Shown one piece after another: positions 1 through 9,334 of a DNA stretch of 43,070 nt (positions within the stretch are counted from its first letter, which is position 1; each line of letters starts with the position of its first letter). A program made the position numbers and the translations under genes. Where the stretch lies: assembly GCA_002780715.1 (NCBI GenBank), contig PEUO01000073.1, positions 1 through 43,070 of the forward strand, in the 5' to 3' direction. Under the pieces are notes generated by a model. The model was not told where the DNA came from, searched no databases, and saw nothing but the letters and a program-made list of their open reading frames with translations. This DNA is from Deltaproteobacteria bacterium CG03_land_8_20_14_0_80_45_14 (GTDB lineage: Bacteria; Desulfobacterota; BSN033; UBA1163).

Positions 1-330
1 AGGTCCACAACAACCAAAAGTGTCACCCAATTTTACCCCCTTTTTTAGCTCATGAATAGGTAGCGTGTACACAGCGCTCCTTTGTTCCTCGAAAGCATCA
101 GAGATGTACTTCAAAACGATCAAGGCTAAGATTATATGTGTTTTTACTCGATAAAGTGAGAATGCGGGGAGAGGGAACGTTGTTGACTGAGTTGAATAAG
201 TCATAATATATTTTCATTTTCCTTTCTTGATTGAGCCTTCCTTCTACCTCTCAATCACGTCCCTGAAAAGCTTGTCTTTGCGAAGTTATTTTTCGATCCC
301 GATCTTGAATTCTCTTGCGTCTGTTTCACC

Positions 331-446
331 CCCCGGAAGTTGACCTATTTATATCAAAAATTCAATTTTATAGCAATTTCCAAATGGTTTCACTCACGGG
401 AGAGTTAGAAGGCACGAGGCAGTAGGAAGAGCGGATGGGGAGATGG
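331..446 (+). repeat. Dispersed repeat copy 1 (CCCCGGAAGTTGACCTATTTATATCAAAAATT...TATAGCAATTTCCAAATGG...GAGAGTTAGAAGGC...AGTAGGAAGAGCGGATGGGGAGAT)
   Basis: Near-identical segments recur at 4166-4303 and 40219-40269. Confidence 0.8.
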
Positions 447-624
447 GTAGAAACGGAGATGGGGATATAAACTGAGGAGAAATATCCCCTTTGAAGGAGA
501 GGGTCATCTTTGCCTCTGTGGAAATCCTCACAATTCCTTTCCACATTTCACACAAGGGTCACTCCTTTTTTCCAGCCTTATCGGAACTGCCCGAAGCACT
601 TTGAGGAACCCCTCGCAAAAAATC

Positions 625-661
625 AAACAAAAAAAACCCCCATTCTATAGAAAAGATGGGG
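625..661 (-). terminator. Rho-independent terminator downstream of the DUF4411/ImmA operon
   Basis: On the minus strand CCCCATCTTTTCTATAGAATGGGG hairpin followed by a run of T. Confidence 0.65.
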
Positions 662-700
662 TCCATTTTACCCACTGCCCATAAAAACTTTCCTTTTTTC

Positions 701-1282
701 TTAACTGCCAGGATAATTCCGATGGGTAAGTTTTTTGAATTTCCTTATTTGTCTATCAGGTTGTGGATCCTCATTATTTATTTTCCAATCAGCAAGGTAA
801 CTGTGAACTTCATCGCTCCACGTTATTAATCTTTTCTCTATCCACCTATTAAGCATTCCCAGGGGAGATATGTTACCCTTAAATTCCTCTTTGAATTCCT
901 TTAAAGCGAAATCCACTAAGTTTTGATCCCCAGTTGTCATTCTGTAGCCGTTTGCCAGGGCATAAGAGAGAAATATTTTATCGACAAAACTTAAATCAAA
1001 TGGGTGTCCCGTCTTTTCGTTTATCGCAACGTTGCGGATAAGATAATGGATCGCATCAAAATATCGTTTAAGACGTTCATCAGTGGCAAAGCTGTTTGGC
1101 AAACAACGGATTTTATCTTTATACTGGTTTCTCCATGGATACTTTTGGGAAAATTTTGTAGTTCTAAAAATCTCATCACGCACCTGATGGATTGTGCGAC
1201 ATTGGAACTGGTCCCCAGTAAACATTCCTGGAACTATACGGATTAGCATTAATATACTTGAGGTATCGCATAAGGTATCCAT
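701..1282 (-). CDS. DUF4411-like PIN-fold protein, putative toxin
   Basis: N-terminal LCDTSSIL acidic PIN-like motif and TTGDQNLVDFA C-terminal motif; directly downstream of an XRE-ImmA/IrrE gene, the usual DUF4411 partner. Confidence 0.6.
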   Translation of the reverse strand: MDTLCDTSSILMLIRIVPGMFTGDQFQCRTIHQVRDEIFRTTKFSQKYPWRNQYKDKIRCLPNSFATDERLKRYFDAIHYLIRNVAINEKTGHPFDLSFVDKIFLSYALANGYRMTTGDQNLVDFALKEFKEEFKGNISPLGMLNRWIEKRLITWSDEVHSYLADWKINNEDPQPDRQIRKFKKLTHRNYPGS

Positions 1283-1288
1283 TTAGCA

Positions 1289-2386
1289 TCAACTGCAATG
1301 AATCATCCTTTTCCATTCATCAAGCACTTCTCTTCCATCAAGACTGTTTTCCAAGGAAAGCCATTCTGCCATCTTTCTCGTTGTGACATTGTTAATTTGA
1401 TTTGAAACAATCTCGAAGAAAATCGGAGTTAGACTTTGAAGATTCTTGATGTAGCACTTGGGGTCCTGGTCTTCGAACAAAATTTCTCCGACAGACGGGA
1501 ACTCTTTCTTAAGATTTGCATTGGCACCAGCCACATTCAGGTCAAAAGGTGGGAATAGTTTCTTTAACTGTTCAGCAATTCCAAAAACTGAATGGCCGTT
1601 TGCTGCTGAAAATTCTTTGAGAAGATTAATTTGGTGAGAGTTTGGTCTCCCCTCAATAGCCTTGTGGACGATCTCGACATATTCAAGTGGAAATTGAACA
1701 TCGCCCGCTACAGAGTCACAAAAATCTTCCTCCTCTTGATCATAAGAATTGATACCCCTTTCATCCCGAATCGCATGGATTGTCTCATGGAGAAGAGGGA
1801 AGATAAGATCCAGGACATTTGTATCGTTGTCCACAAATACCACCCTATGATTATGAATTTTGCAGCAAAAAGCATAACCCTTTACGCTATCGGGAAAGTT
1901 ACGAAATATGATGACGATCTTAAGGTTCGCTAAGAGGTCAAAACAATGCCTATAATCCATTGGTTTGTCAGCTTCTGTCTTGGCAAGCCCCCTAAGCTGA
2001 CCGGCCATTTCGACTGCACTTTTTGGATCTCTCCTATTGATTCTTAGAATAGGGACAAGTCCAGGAGGAGGGGCAAACCTAAATAGATTTTCATATTCTC
2101 TTGCCATGTCCCTTGAATCTTGTTCCATGGCAGGCGTAACCTTTGCAACTCCTCTCTTTCTATGCAGAGGCACTGATATTTCTTCAGACACTTCATTGGG
2201 AAAAAAGTAGCCAGGATTAATGTCTAACGTGGTGCTGAGCCGAATTAAATGAGATCCTTTAGGAACCTGTCCCTTTATCCAGTCATTTACGGTCTGCCTG
2301 GATACATTTAGGAGATCAGCCAATTTAATTAAAGTAACTCCTCTTTCGTGGGCAAGGATTTTTAATTTAGCTCCATCCCAACTCAT
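1289..2386 (-). CDS. XRE-family HTH domain fused to ImmA/IrrE metallopeptidase
   Basis: N-terminal HTH (LADLLNVSRQTVNDWIKG), HExxH-type motif HETIHAIRDERG; AGGAGGTG Shine-Dalgarno supports ATG at 2386 rather than the track start 2395. Confidence 0.8.
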   Translation of the reverse strand: MSWDGAKLKILAHERGVTLIKLADLLNVSRQTVNDWIKGQVPKGSHLIRLSTTLDINPGYFFPNEVSEEISVPLHRKRGVAKVTPAMEQDSRDMAREYENLFRFAPPPGLVPILRINRRDPKSAVEMAGQLRGLAKTEADKPMDYRHCFDLLANLKIVIIFRNFPDSVKGYAFCCKIHNHRVVFVDNDTNVLDLIFPLLHETIHAIRDERGINSYDQEEEDFCDSVAGDVQFPLEYVEIVHKAIEGRPNSHQINLLKEFSAANGHSVFGIAEQLKKLFPPFDLNVAGANANLKKEFPSVGEILFEDQDPKCYIKNLQSLTPIFFEIVSNQINNVTTRKMAEWLSLENSLDGREVLDEWKRMIHCS

Positions 2387-3065
2387 GCAGTTCACCTCCT
2401 CTTTTTAGGAAACTTATACCCTTTTTGTGAAAATGTCAAGAAAACTTTACATTATTCAGCTTGGGAATGCAAGAATCTTGTGTTTGGGCCCTTAATTTGA
2501 GGAATTCTTGAACCAATTCTATCTAAAAATATTATTAATTTCTTAATGTTAAGACGGGTACGGAATCAAAAGAGAGGCGGGTTCAACAGAATGCTTAGAA
2601 TGGGTCTCGGCCTTGGCGGTCTGTCCCTAAGCCTTTTGATTTTGCTTAGTTGCAGCGAATTCTTTGTGATATATTAAGCGTGCTATAATTACGGTATTCT
2701 CTTAAATATGACACACGCAATATATTTATCTTGACGGAAGTATCTCCTTGATCTTCTGACTTCCAGGGCAGGATGCTCACAATGTCCTCTGGGATCTCGC
2801 CTACCAAGCTCACCGGCGCTGTGCCCTTGCCCTCACAAAATGTAACGAGAAGGATGAGATGTTGACCCCTCTATAAGATAGAGCGGGTTGAAGTGTTGAT
2901 GTGACCCATAAGGAAGATTCGACTTTCCAAGACGGCCCTCACCTTGTCACCTTTGTCTTGAAATACCGCTGTCGTACTTATATATTTTCACCAAAACACA
3001 ACCAACGGATATTCCCCAGATTGATGTCCTGATAATTTCAAATATCTCGAGATCGGAGACAAGCT

Positions 3066-3938
3066 ATGAACGAGCGCACTGAAATCTATGAACGTGAGAA
3101 ACTCTACGAAGAGGTCTGGAAGGAGCCTGTGCTGGTCGTCGCCAAGCGCTACCGCGTTTCCAACGTCGCCTTAGCAAAGGCCTGTCGGAAACTCGCTGTG
3201 CCCCTTCCGCCACGCGGATACTGGGCCAGAATCCGAGCCGGACAGAAGGCACTCCTGCGTCTGCCACTGCCGCTAACTTATGAGAATCCGGCTATCCAAA
3301 CCACCCGTCGGGGACCGGTAAGAACAGGCGCTGCACCCGATAAGGCCACCAACGGGAAAGGTGGAACCAGCCCCGCAAATTCCACCAGGGTACCTGAGAC
3401 GTCCAATAGCCCCTCCAGTTCGGAAGACAAGACAGCAGATAAGAACCGAACCCGGAGGAAGACCTCGCCGAAGGAATTCCCGGAATACCTTTATTGCACC
3501 ATCGACGGCTGGCAGCGTACATTTCGATTCGGGGTCAACCGTTTCCGGCCGATCAAAGGACTCCAAGATGAGGAAGAAGCGTACGACGAATGGGATCATC
3601 TACAGGTTTTTGCAACCGTCCGATATCACCACAAGCCTCGTAAGGGAAGAAAGAGAACCGGTCAACACGTCGAGCTATGGGTTCACCCGACACACGTTCC
3701 AAGAACAGACTGGCGGGATGATCCAGAGGCCGTCGGCGGCGTGTGGACGGAGCAGGGACGATTGTTCGGGACCCTTTCCATTCCGGCGGACGCGTTCTAT
3801 TCACTCTTCCCGTGCCTGGTCTCAAACCACTTCAAAGAACTCGAACTCAGGATCCTGCGGATGCATTACCGACAGGGGGACATCGATGGAATCAGATTCG
3901 CTCCGAAAGAGACGCCGATGGAAGACCTGCTCGAATAG
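3066..3938 (+). CDS. Hypothetical accessory protein
   Basis: 290 aa ORF in a GC-richer segment; N-terminus (YEEVWKEPVLVVAKRYRVSNVALAKACRKLAVPLPPRGYWARIRAG) resembles a family often seen near mobile elements. Confidence 0.6.
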   Translation: MNERTEIYEREKLYEEVWKEPVLVVAKRYRVSNVALAKACRKLAVPLPPRGYWARIRAGQKALLRLPLPLTYENPAIQTTRRGPVRTGAAPDKATNGKGGTSPANSTRVPETSNSPSSSEDKTADKNRTRRKTSPKEFPEYLYCTIDGWQRTFRFGVNRFRPIKGLQDEEEAYDEWDHLQVFATVRYHHKPRKGRKRTGQHVELWVHPTHVPRTDWRDDPEAVGGVWTEQGRLFGTLSIPADAFYSLFPCLVSNHFKELELRILRMHYRQGDIDGIRFAPKETPMEDLLE

Positions 3939-4165
3939 ACCAGGAAGTCAGGTACAGTTAAGAGTGGCCCCTCTTGAGCAGAATAATATGCTCTGCCCCC
4001 TTGAAGACCGGAAAGCAAATTGCCTTGTTGGGAGCGCTCGACGGCCAATATCTACTGATCCTTTTCAATAACTAAGAAACCTCCCGATCCAATACTATCA
4101 GAGATACGCGATGACCACCAGTCGAGCTTTCGTCGCCTGGACGGGATCGTATCTCCTGGATCTCC

Positions 4166-4303
4166 TATAGCAATTTTCAAATGGTTCCACTCGCGGGAGA
4201 GTTAGAAGGCCCTCCTGCGCTAACCTCCTACGCCGAGGCTACGGAGGTCAAGAAGCTTCGGCGGGTAAACAGGAGGCAGTAGGAAGAGCGGATGGGGAGA
4301 TCG
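4166..4303 (+). repeat. Dispersed repeat copy 2, carrying an internal 66-bp palindromic insertion
   Basis: Matches copy 1 on both sides of the insertion. Confidence 0.75.
4211..4276. repeat. 66-bp palindromic insertion (CCTCCTG...CAGGAGG termini)
   Basis: Present in repeat copy 2, absent at the same point in copy 1; terminal inverted repeat cctcctg/caggagg. Confidence 0.7.
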
Positions 4304-4737
4304 GGAGACGAACTGAGACTGAAGGCAGGAAGTAGTAAGCAGTAATCAATGATCAGTGAGCAGCAACCATAAAGGAGCGGAAACGAAAGGTCGCCCCCCC
4401 TTGGTGTCGGATTTTATTGTCAGGAAGAGAATCCGATTTCCTTATTTCGATCAATTGCTCGGCTGGTCTTTAAAGTAATCCAAACCAATTGCGGATCCCG
4501 GAATGCGGATTGCGGATTTCTGAATCCGAAAGATGAAACCTGGAATTTGAAATTACCGTTGATCATCAATCCGGAGCAATCGCTGGGCGTCACCCGTCAG
4601 ACAAGCTCAGGGCATGCCCGTTCGGCAAGCTCAGGGCATGCTTTTGGGGAAGCACATTATCAATGGCGGATTGCGGAATGTGGAATTTTGAGGCTGAATT
4701 TTACATTCAGTATTCCTGGGCCGCCCCACGGAGAGTC

Positions 4738-4781
4738 TGATTATTGCTATGTGATAGCATTTTGTGCTATCATAATAATCA
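4738..4781. promoter_or_regulatory. Nested palindromic operator candidate upstream of hicA
   Basis: TGATTATT...TGATAGCA TTTTG TGCTATCA...AATAATCA directly before the hicA ATG at 4782. Confidence 0.6.
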
Positions 4782-5036
4782 ATGAAGGCAAAACATCGCC
4801 GGACACTCGAAGCCATCTTCTCGACGCCGACCCGCGGAGGTATCGTCTTTTCAGACATCGAGGGGCTGATTCGCGCCCTGGGCGGAGAAGTCCGCGAAGG
4901 GGAGGGATCACGGGTTGTCTTTGAGCTGAAACGCAGCCGTAAGTATTTACATCGCCCCCACCCGGGGAAAGAGTCGAAAAAGTATCAGATTGAAGAACTG
5001 CGGGAGTGGTTCGATAAACTGGAGGTTAGACCATGA
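4782..5036 (+). CDS. hicA: HicA-type toxin, type II toxin-antitoxin system
   Basis: 84 aa; GSRVVFELKRSRKYLHRPHPGKESKKYQIEELREWF is HicA-like; overlaps hicB start. Confidence 0.8.
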   Translation: MKAKHRRTLEAIFSTPTRGGIVFSDIEGLIRALGGEVREGEGSRVVFELKRSRKYLHRPHPGKESKKYQIEELREWFDKLEVRP

Positions 5037-5374
5037 TGAATGTGATGACATACAAAGGCTACAAAGCCCGCGTCGAGTTCGATCCGCGTGACAACATCTT
5101 TGTGGGACGGGTTTTGGGAATTGAAGACGGCATCAGTTTTCATGGCACGACAGTCGCAGCCCTCAAAGAGAGTTTCGCAGCTGCCATAAATCACTATCTT
5201 GCCGACTGCAAAGCCATGTGCCGCAAGCCGGAAAAACCGGCATCGGGGAAACTCATGCTTCGCATCGCACCGGAGATCCATACCAAGGCCCTTGTGATGG
5301 CCCGAGCATCGGGCAAAAGCCTGAACCAATGGGCGACCGAGGTGCTCGCCAAGGCTGCCCATTCGACGCGGTAA
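5033..5374 (+). CDS. hicB: HicB-type antitoxin (RNase H-like fold plus RHH C-terminus)
   Basis: YKGYKARVEFDPRDNIFVGRVLGIEDGISFHGTTVAALKESFAAAINHYL and C-terminal RIAPEIHTKALVMARASGKSLNQWATEVL. Confidence 0.9.
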   Translation: MMNVMTYKGYKARVEFDPRDNIFVGRVLGIEDGISFHGTTVAALKESFAAAINHYLADCKAMCRKPEKPASGKLMLRIAPEIHTKALVMARASGKSLNQWATEVLAKAAHSTR

Positions 5375-5536
5375 GGCGGACAGAAGAGGAGAGAAGACTA
5401 TCTTCCCATCAGAAGGCCAATAACGAAAGCCGTTGCGTCTAGTAATCCCTGCAACTCCCAATTTGATTTTGGCTTGCCGACCTCAGCCAGCTTCAAGGCG
5501 CGGTCGGTGAGTTCCTTTTCTTATCGCCTCACAAAA

Positions 5537-6029
5537 ATGACCACTGGCCGGACATGGGATGCGCTTCCCTGCGACAGATTCACGGAAAGGGACATCGATC
5601 GGAAAGCTGTGAAGGACTAATCCCCGGTTGGCCCATGCATTTTATCGGGCGCGACTGATTGAGCATTGGGGAACGGGTACTTTGCGGATCATTCGTGCCT
5701 GTGAAGGATCTGACATTAAGGTGAAGTTCTCGATTCAGGCCGGTTCATTTGTTGTTCGCCTTCTGAAAAAACACCCCATCCCCCTTGAGGGGGTCGTTGA
5801 AAAGGTCGGTAAAAGGGTCGGTGAAAGGGTCGGTAAAAGGCTTTCTGCAAGACAGCAGGAAATTCTCAATCTCATTCAGCTTGATCCAAGAATTTCCGCG
5901 AAACGGATTGCATCCGAGATTGGGATTTCAACGAGGAAAACGGCGGATCAACTGCGGAAGCTCCAGATTGGAGGTTTTCTGCGCAGAGTCGGCCCCCGTC
6001 GTGGAGGTCACTGGAAAGTCCAGCCATGA
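5537..6029 (+). pseudogene. Remnant of an AlbA_2-domain ATP-binding / RecG-like transcriptional regulator with internal deletion
   Basis: GRTWDALPCDRFTERDIDRKAV fragment (5537-5620, ends at TAA), then in another frame AHAFYRARLIEHWGTGTLRI...GKRVGERVGKRLS...HTH; the intervening region of a full-length homolog is missing. Confidence 0.6.
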
Positions 6030-6088
6030 GCTTGTCCCTCATGGGTCCAGAGAACGTTTGGAGAACGTAATTTCAGGGAGATCAAAAA

Positions 6089-6120
6089 TAAAAAGCCCTT
6101 TAAAAACAAGGGCTTTTCTT
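6089..6120 (-). terminator. Rho-independent terminator for ssrA
   Basis: Minus strand AAAAGCCCTTGTTTTTAAAGGGCTTTTTATTTTT just past the tmRNA 3' end. Confidence 0.75.
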
Positions 6121-6128
6121 TTTCAAAT

Positions 6129-6484
6129 TGGTGGAGGCGGCGGGAATCGAACCCGCGTCCGGAAACCTTCCGACAGAACATCTACATACATAGCCTGTGT
6201 TTTAAATTCGCCCTTCCAAACTCCCACAGGCAGGATCTCAGAAGGACTATCTTATGGAGATTCGCCCCTCACCCTATAAGCGTCGGGGAGAGACTATCCT
6301 GTTTTTCTGACATCCCGTCCTGCCCTACAGGAAAGAACAGGGGGGACGCCTAGCTGCGCTTAGGCAGCCAGGGCATAATCGTAGTTGGTTGCGATTATGT
6401 TTATTCCCATTTGTTTTACGAGCCAATGGGACCTCGGTATGCAGCCCTGACGTCAACGATCCCCGTCGAACCCTTTTCGCCCCC
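6129..6484 (-). ncRNA. ssrA: tmRNA (SsrA), predicted tag ATNYDYALAA
   Basis: 5' GGGGGCGAAAAGGGUUCGACGGGGAUC and 3' GGACGCGGGUUCGAUUCCCGCCGCCUCCACCA; 7-bp acceptor pairing; AUAAUC-GCA ACC AAC UAC GAU UAU GCC CUG GCU GCC UAA. Confidence 0.95.
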
Positions 6485-6914
6485 TTTCCATTTCACGTTC
6501 CATGGTTTTCTTCTTGAGGGTCTCCCTCTTATCGAAGAGCTTCTTTCCCTTTGCGAGAGCGAGATCCACCTTAACCTTTCCATTGACAAAGTAAAGCTTG
6601 ACCGGAATCAGCGTATATCCCCTCTGCTCCACTTTGCCAATGAGGCGTTTGATCTCCTTTTTGTGAAGGAGGAGTCTCCTCTTCCTCAAAGGGTCGTGAT
6701 TCAATCTGTTAGCCTGGGCATAAGGGCTGATATGAGCATCGACCAGGAAGACCTCGCTCCTTTTGATATCGCCGTAACTATCCCCCAGGTTGACCTTTCC
6801 TTCCCGTAGGGATTTGACCTCAGACCCAAGCAGGGAGATCCCGGCATGGTACGTCTCTTCGATAAAGTAGTTATGAAATGCCTTCTTGTTCTGACAAATC
6901 AACTTTTCGCCCAT
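6453..6914 (-). CDS. smpB: SsrA-binding protein SmpB
   Basis: ICQNKKAFHNYFIEETYHAGISLLGSEVKSLREGKVNLGDSYG...; stop codon lies inside ssrA. Confidence 0.97.
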   Translation of the reverse strand: MGEKLICQNKKAFHNYFIEETYHAGISLLGSEVKSLREGKVNLGDSYGDIKRSEVFLVDAHISPYAQANRLNHDPLRKRRLLLHKKEIKRLIGKVEQRGYTLIPVKLYFVNGKVKVDLALAKGKKLFDKRETLKKKTMEREMERGRKGFDGDR

Positions 6915-7104
6915 CGATCAAAACCACGCATAGAGCATAGCGATAATAAAGTCAACTAATTAGGTTTATAGGAAAATCACCTTCTTGGCTATCTATATCT
7001 ATTTTAGCGGAAAAATAGATTTAAATCAAAGGATTCCTTTACTCTAACTGCTCTCCTCCCATCGAGTGAAAGGAAAAAGGGGGTCAATTTGCTGGTGGAT
7101 TCTT

Positions 7105-7140
7105 ACGCCATGCCCCATGCGCTATGCGCTCTGCGTTCTT
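7105..7140. repeat. Short dispersed repeat (ATGCGCTATGCGCTCTGCGTTCT type)
   Basis: Inverted copy at 25315-25345 (AGCGCAGAGAGCATGGCGCATAGCG) and a shorter piece at about 6925-6945. Confidence 0.6.
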
Positions 7141-9312
7141 TTAAATGCGGACGGGGAGTTCAATGAGGAAGGTGGTTCCTTTGGGTTTGTTGTCCCGCAC
7201 CCGGATATATCCGTTGTGATCAGAGATGATGGCGTTGATGATGGTCAGTCCTAACCCCGTTCCACTTTTTCTGGTCGAAAAATAAGGTTCGAAAAGTCTC
7301 CCTTTGTCTTCGTCAGGGATCCCACGACCATCGTCACTCACCTCAAGGCGAACCATCTGTAACTTGGAATCGTAACTCGTCTGGATTCTGATCTTTCCTT
7401 CATTTTCGATGGCAGCAAGACTATTCTTGATCAAATTGATCATCACCCGTTTCATCTGATCCCGGTCGATCTTAAGGACAGGAAGCTCATTGGGAATAAA
7501 TTCAAAACGGACTTGTTTTTGAATCCCCTGGAAGAGAATCAGGGTCTCCTGAATGATCTCATTGAGATGATTGGGAGTAGGTTGGGAGGCTGGCATACGA
7601 GCAAAGTTCGAAAATTCGTTGACCATTCCCTTCAATTCTTCAACTTGTTTCACGATCGTCCGGGTGCACTCATCAAAGACCGTCCCATCGGGTTGAAGTT
7701 TTTCCAAATACCGTTTCCTGAGCCGTTGAGCAGAAAGTTGAATAGGGGTGAGTGGATTTTTGATCTCATGAGCAATCCGCCGAGCCACCTCTCTCCAAGC
7801 CGCCATCCTCTGTGCTTTGATCAACTGGGTGAGGTCATCGAAGACAGCCACGAAACCGAGGGATTTTCCCTCCTCATCCCTCAAGGTGGTTAGATTGATC
7901 AACAGGGACAGGGATTTCCCCTCCAGGTTCACAATGACCTGTCTCTCAATAGAATCCTTTCCAGAAGATCTGAGTTCATTCAATAATCGCTCAATCTGCT
8001 CCACATACTCCTTCGGCAATGCCTCGGAGAATTTTTTCTCCAGGACGGCTTCCCCTTTGAACTCTAACATCTGTTCCGCAGAAGTGTTGATGGTCGTCAC
8101 ATTTCCTTTCTCATCGATGGAGATGACTCCAGCGGCTACATTTTTCAGGACGATCTCCATGTACTTCTTCCGTTGCTCCAACTCAGAACGGCTCACCTGA
8201 AGATCTCCCGTCATTTGATTGAAGGATTGGACAAGCATCCCAATCTCATCTGCCGCTTTCATCTGAATTCGGAAATTGAGATCTCCCGTGGCAATCCGAT
8301 GGGTGGCCTCTGCCAAATCTTTAATCGGAACGGTAATATCCTTAGCTAAATGGAAACCAAACCACGTGGCCGAGAAGACGATGAGAAGGGTGACCATCAG
8401 CAGAGCCATCATGTAGCTAAACTTGATCGGCTTTTTCAAAATCTTCAATTGTTTATATTCCACAAAGGCCTGTGAGATCTCACGCATCTTGACCGTTAGA
8501 CTTTTAGGAATAAAATGCGAGGCCACGACGATTCCCACCACCTCCCCTCCTTCCGAAGGATTGAAAATGGGGGCAATGCCAGTGATCATCTCTCCCTCTC
8601 CCACCGACAAGATTCTGGAAACCTCTTTTCCTGAAAATCCTGCTTCCAACAAATCCTTCGGAAGATGGAGAGAAACAGGTTTGAGCATGGGATCCTCTAC
8701 TCCAATCGTATTCCCCTCTCCTTTCAAAAATATCCCAAGGGTGCTGAGATGGTGTTCCTGTCGTCTAACTTCCAGTTGCTCTCTCAACAGGCTCATTTCT
8801 CTTGATCCTTTGTTAAGGCCTTGTTTGGAGAGGAATTTACTAATCTGTTGAGCGGTGGAAACTGTATTGTTAGCAAAATCTCGATAATAGGTCTGAGCCA
8901 CTTCTAAGGATCCTTGAAGGGACTGCTCCACCTGGGCGCTAAACCAATGTTCCACACTATTGGTGATGAATCCCACTGCTACCAAAAAGAGGAGAATGGT
9001 TGGAATGAGGGAAAGGCTGACAAAAGCCACCACCAATTTGGTTCTGAGCTTGGCTCCCAAGACTTTCCGCTTTCGCTCAAAGATCAGTTTTACCAGATTC
9101 CGGATCACCAAAAAGATCAGGAGGAGAATCAGGATAATGTTGATGTTGATCAGGCTGAAAATGATGATATTGTTGGCGACAGGGATTTTCCCTCCTATTT
9201 GGGGGAATTTCATCTCGAAGGTTGTAAAGATGAGGATGAGGATAGAGATGATCCCAATGATGATCAACTCATTTCGTCGTTTTCTTGCTTCAGGGGAAAT
9301 TGCTTTCTTCAT
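7141..9312 (-). CDS. NtrY-like sensor histidine kinase (TM, HAMP, PAS, HisKA, HATPase_c)
   Basis: HAMP region, PAS-like segment, ARRIAHEIKNPLTPIQLSAQRLRKRY H-box, DDGRGIPDEDKGRLFEPYFSTRKSGTGLGL. Confidence 0.92.
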   Translation of the reverse strand: MKKAISPEARKRRNELIIIGIISILILIFTTFEMKFPQIGGKIPVANNIIIFSLININIILILLLIFLVIRNLVKLIFERKRKVLGAKLRTKLVVAFVSLSLIPTILLFLVAVGFITNSVEHWFSAQVEQSLQGSLEVAQTYYRDFANNTVSTAQQISKFLSKQGLNKGSREMSLLREQLEVRRQEHHLSTLGIFLKGEGNTIGVEDPMLKPVSLHLPKDLLEAGFSGKEVSRILSVGEGEMITGIAPIFNPSEGGEVVGIVVASHFIPKSLTVKMREISQAFVEYKQLKILKKPIKFSYMMALLMVTLLIVFSATWFGFHLAKDITVPIKDLAEATHRIATGDLNFRIQMKAADEIGMLVQSFNQMTGDLQVSRSELEQRKKYMEIVLKNVAAGVISIDEKGNVTTINTSAEQMLEFKGEAVLEKKFSEALPKEYVEQIERLLNELRSSGKDSIERQVIVNLEGKSLSLLINLTTLRDEEGKSLGFVAVFDDLTQLIKAQRMAAWREVARRIAHEIKNPLTPIQLSAQRLRKRYLEKLQPDGTVFDECTRTIVKQVEELKGMVNEFSNFARMPASQPTPNHLNEIIQETLILFQGIQKQVRFEFIPNELPVLKIDRDQMKRVMINLIKNSLAAIENEGKIRIQTSYDSKLQMVRLEVSDDGRGIPDEDKGRLFEPYFSTRKSGTGLGLTIINAIISDHNGYIRVRDNKPKGTTFLIELPVRI

Positions 9313-9334
9313 CTATTAACCTTTTTAATCCCCC

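Noticed and set aside
2591-2677. Short ORF MLRMGLGLGGLSLSLLILLSCSEFFVIY resembling a lipoprotein signal
   Set aside because: Only 28 codons, no downstream continuation; could be a fragment but unsupported.
3361-4071. Overlapping ORFs at 3273-4071 on both strands
   Set aside because: Alternative frames of a GC-rich gene; the 3066-3938 frame looks the most protein-like.
5799-5842. Tandem 12-bp repeat (AAAAGGGTCGGT-like) as a regulatory array
   Set aside because: Encodes the VGKRVGERVGKR linker commonly seen in this AlbA_2/HTH protein type.
5785-6279. ORF 5785-6279 (+)
   Set aside because: Out of frame with the AlbA_2 remnant and runs through the terminator into the tmRNA complement.
6411-6809. 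ORF 6411-6809 (+)
   Set aside because: Antisense to smpB and ssrA; no recognisable domain.
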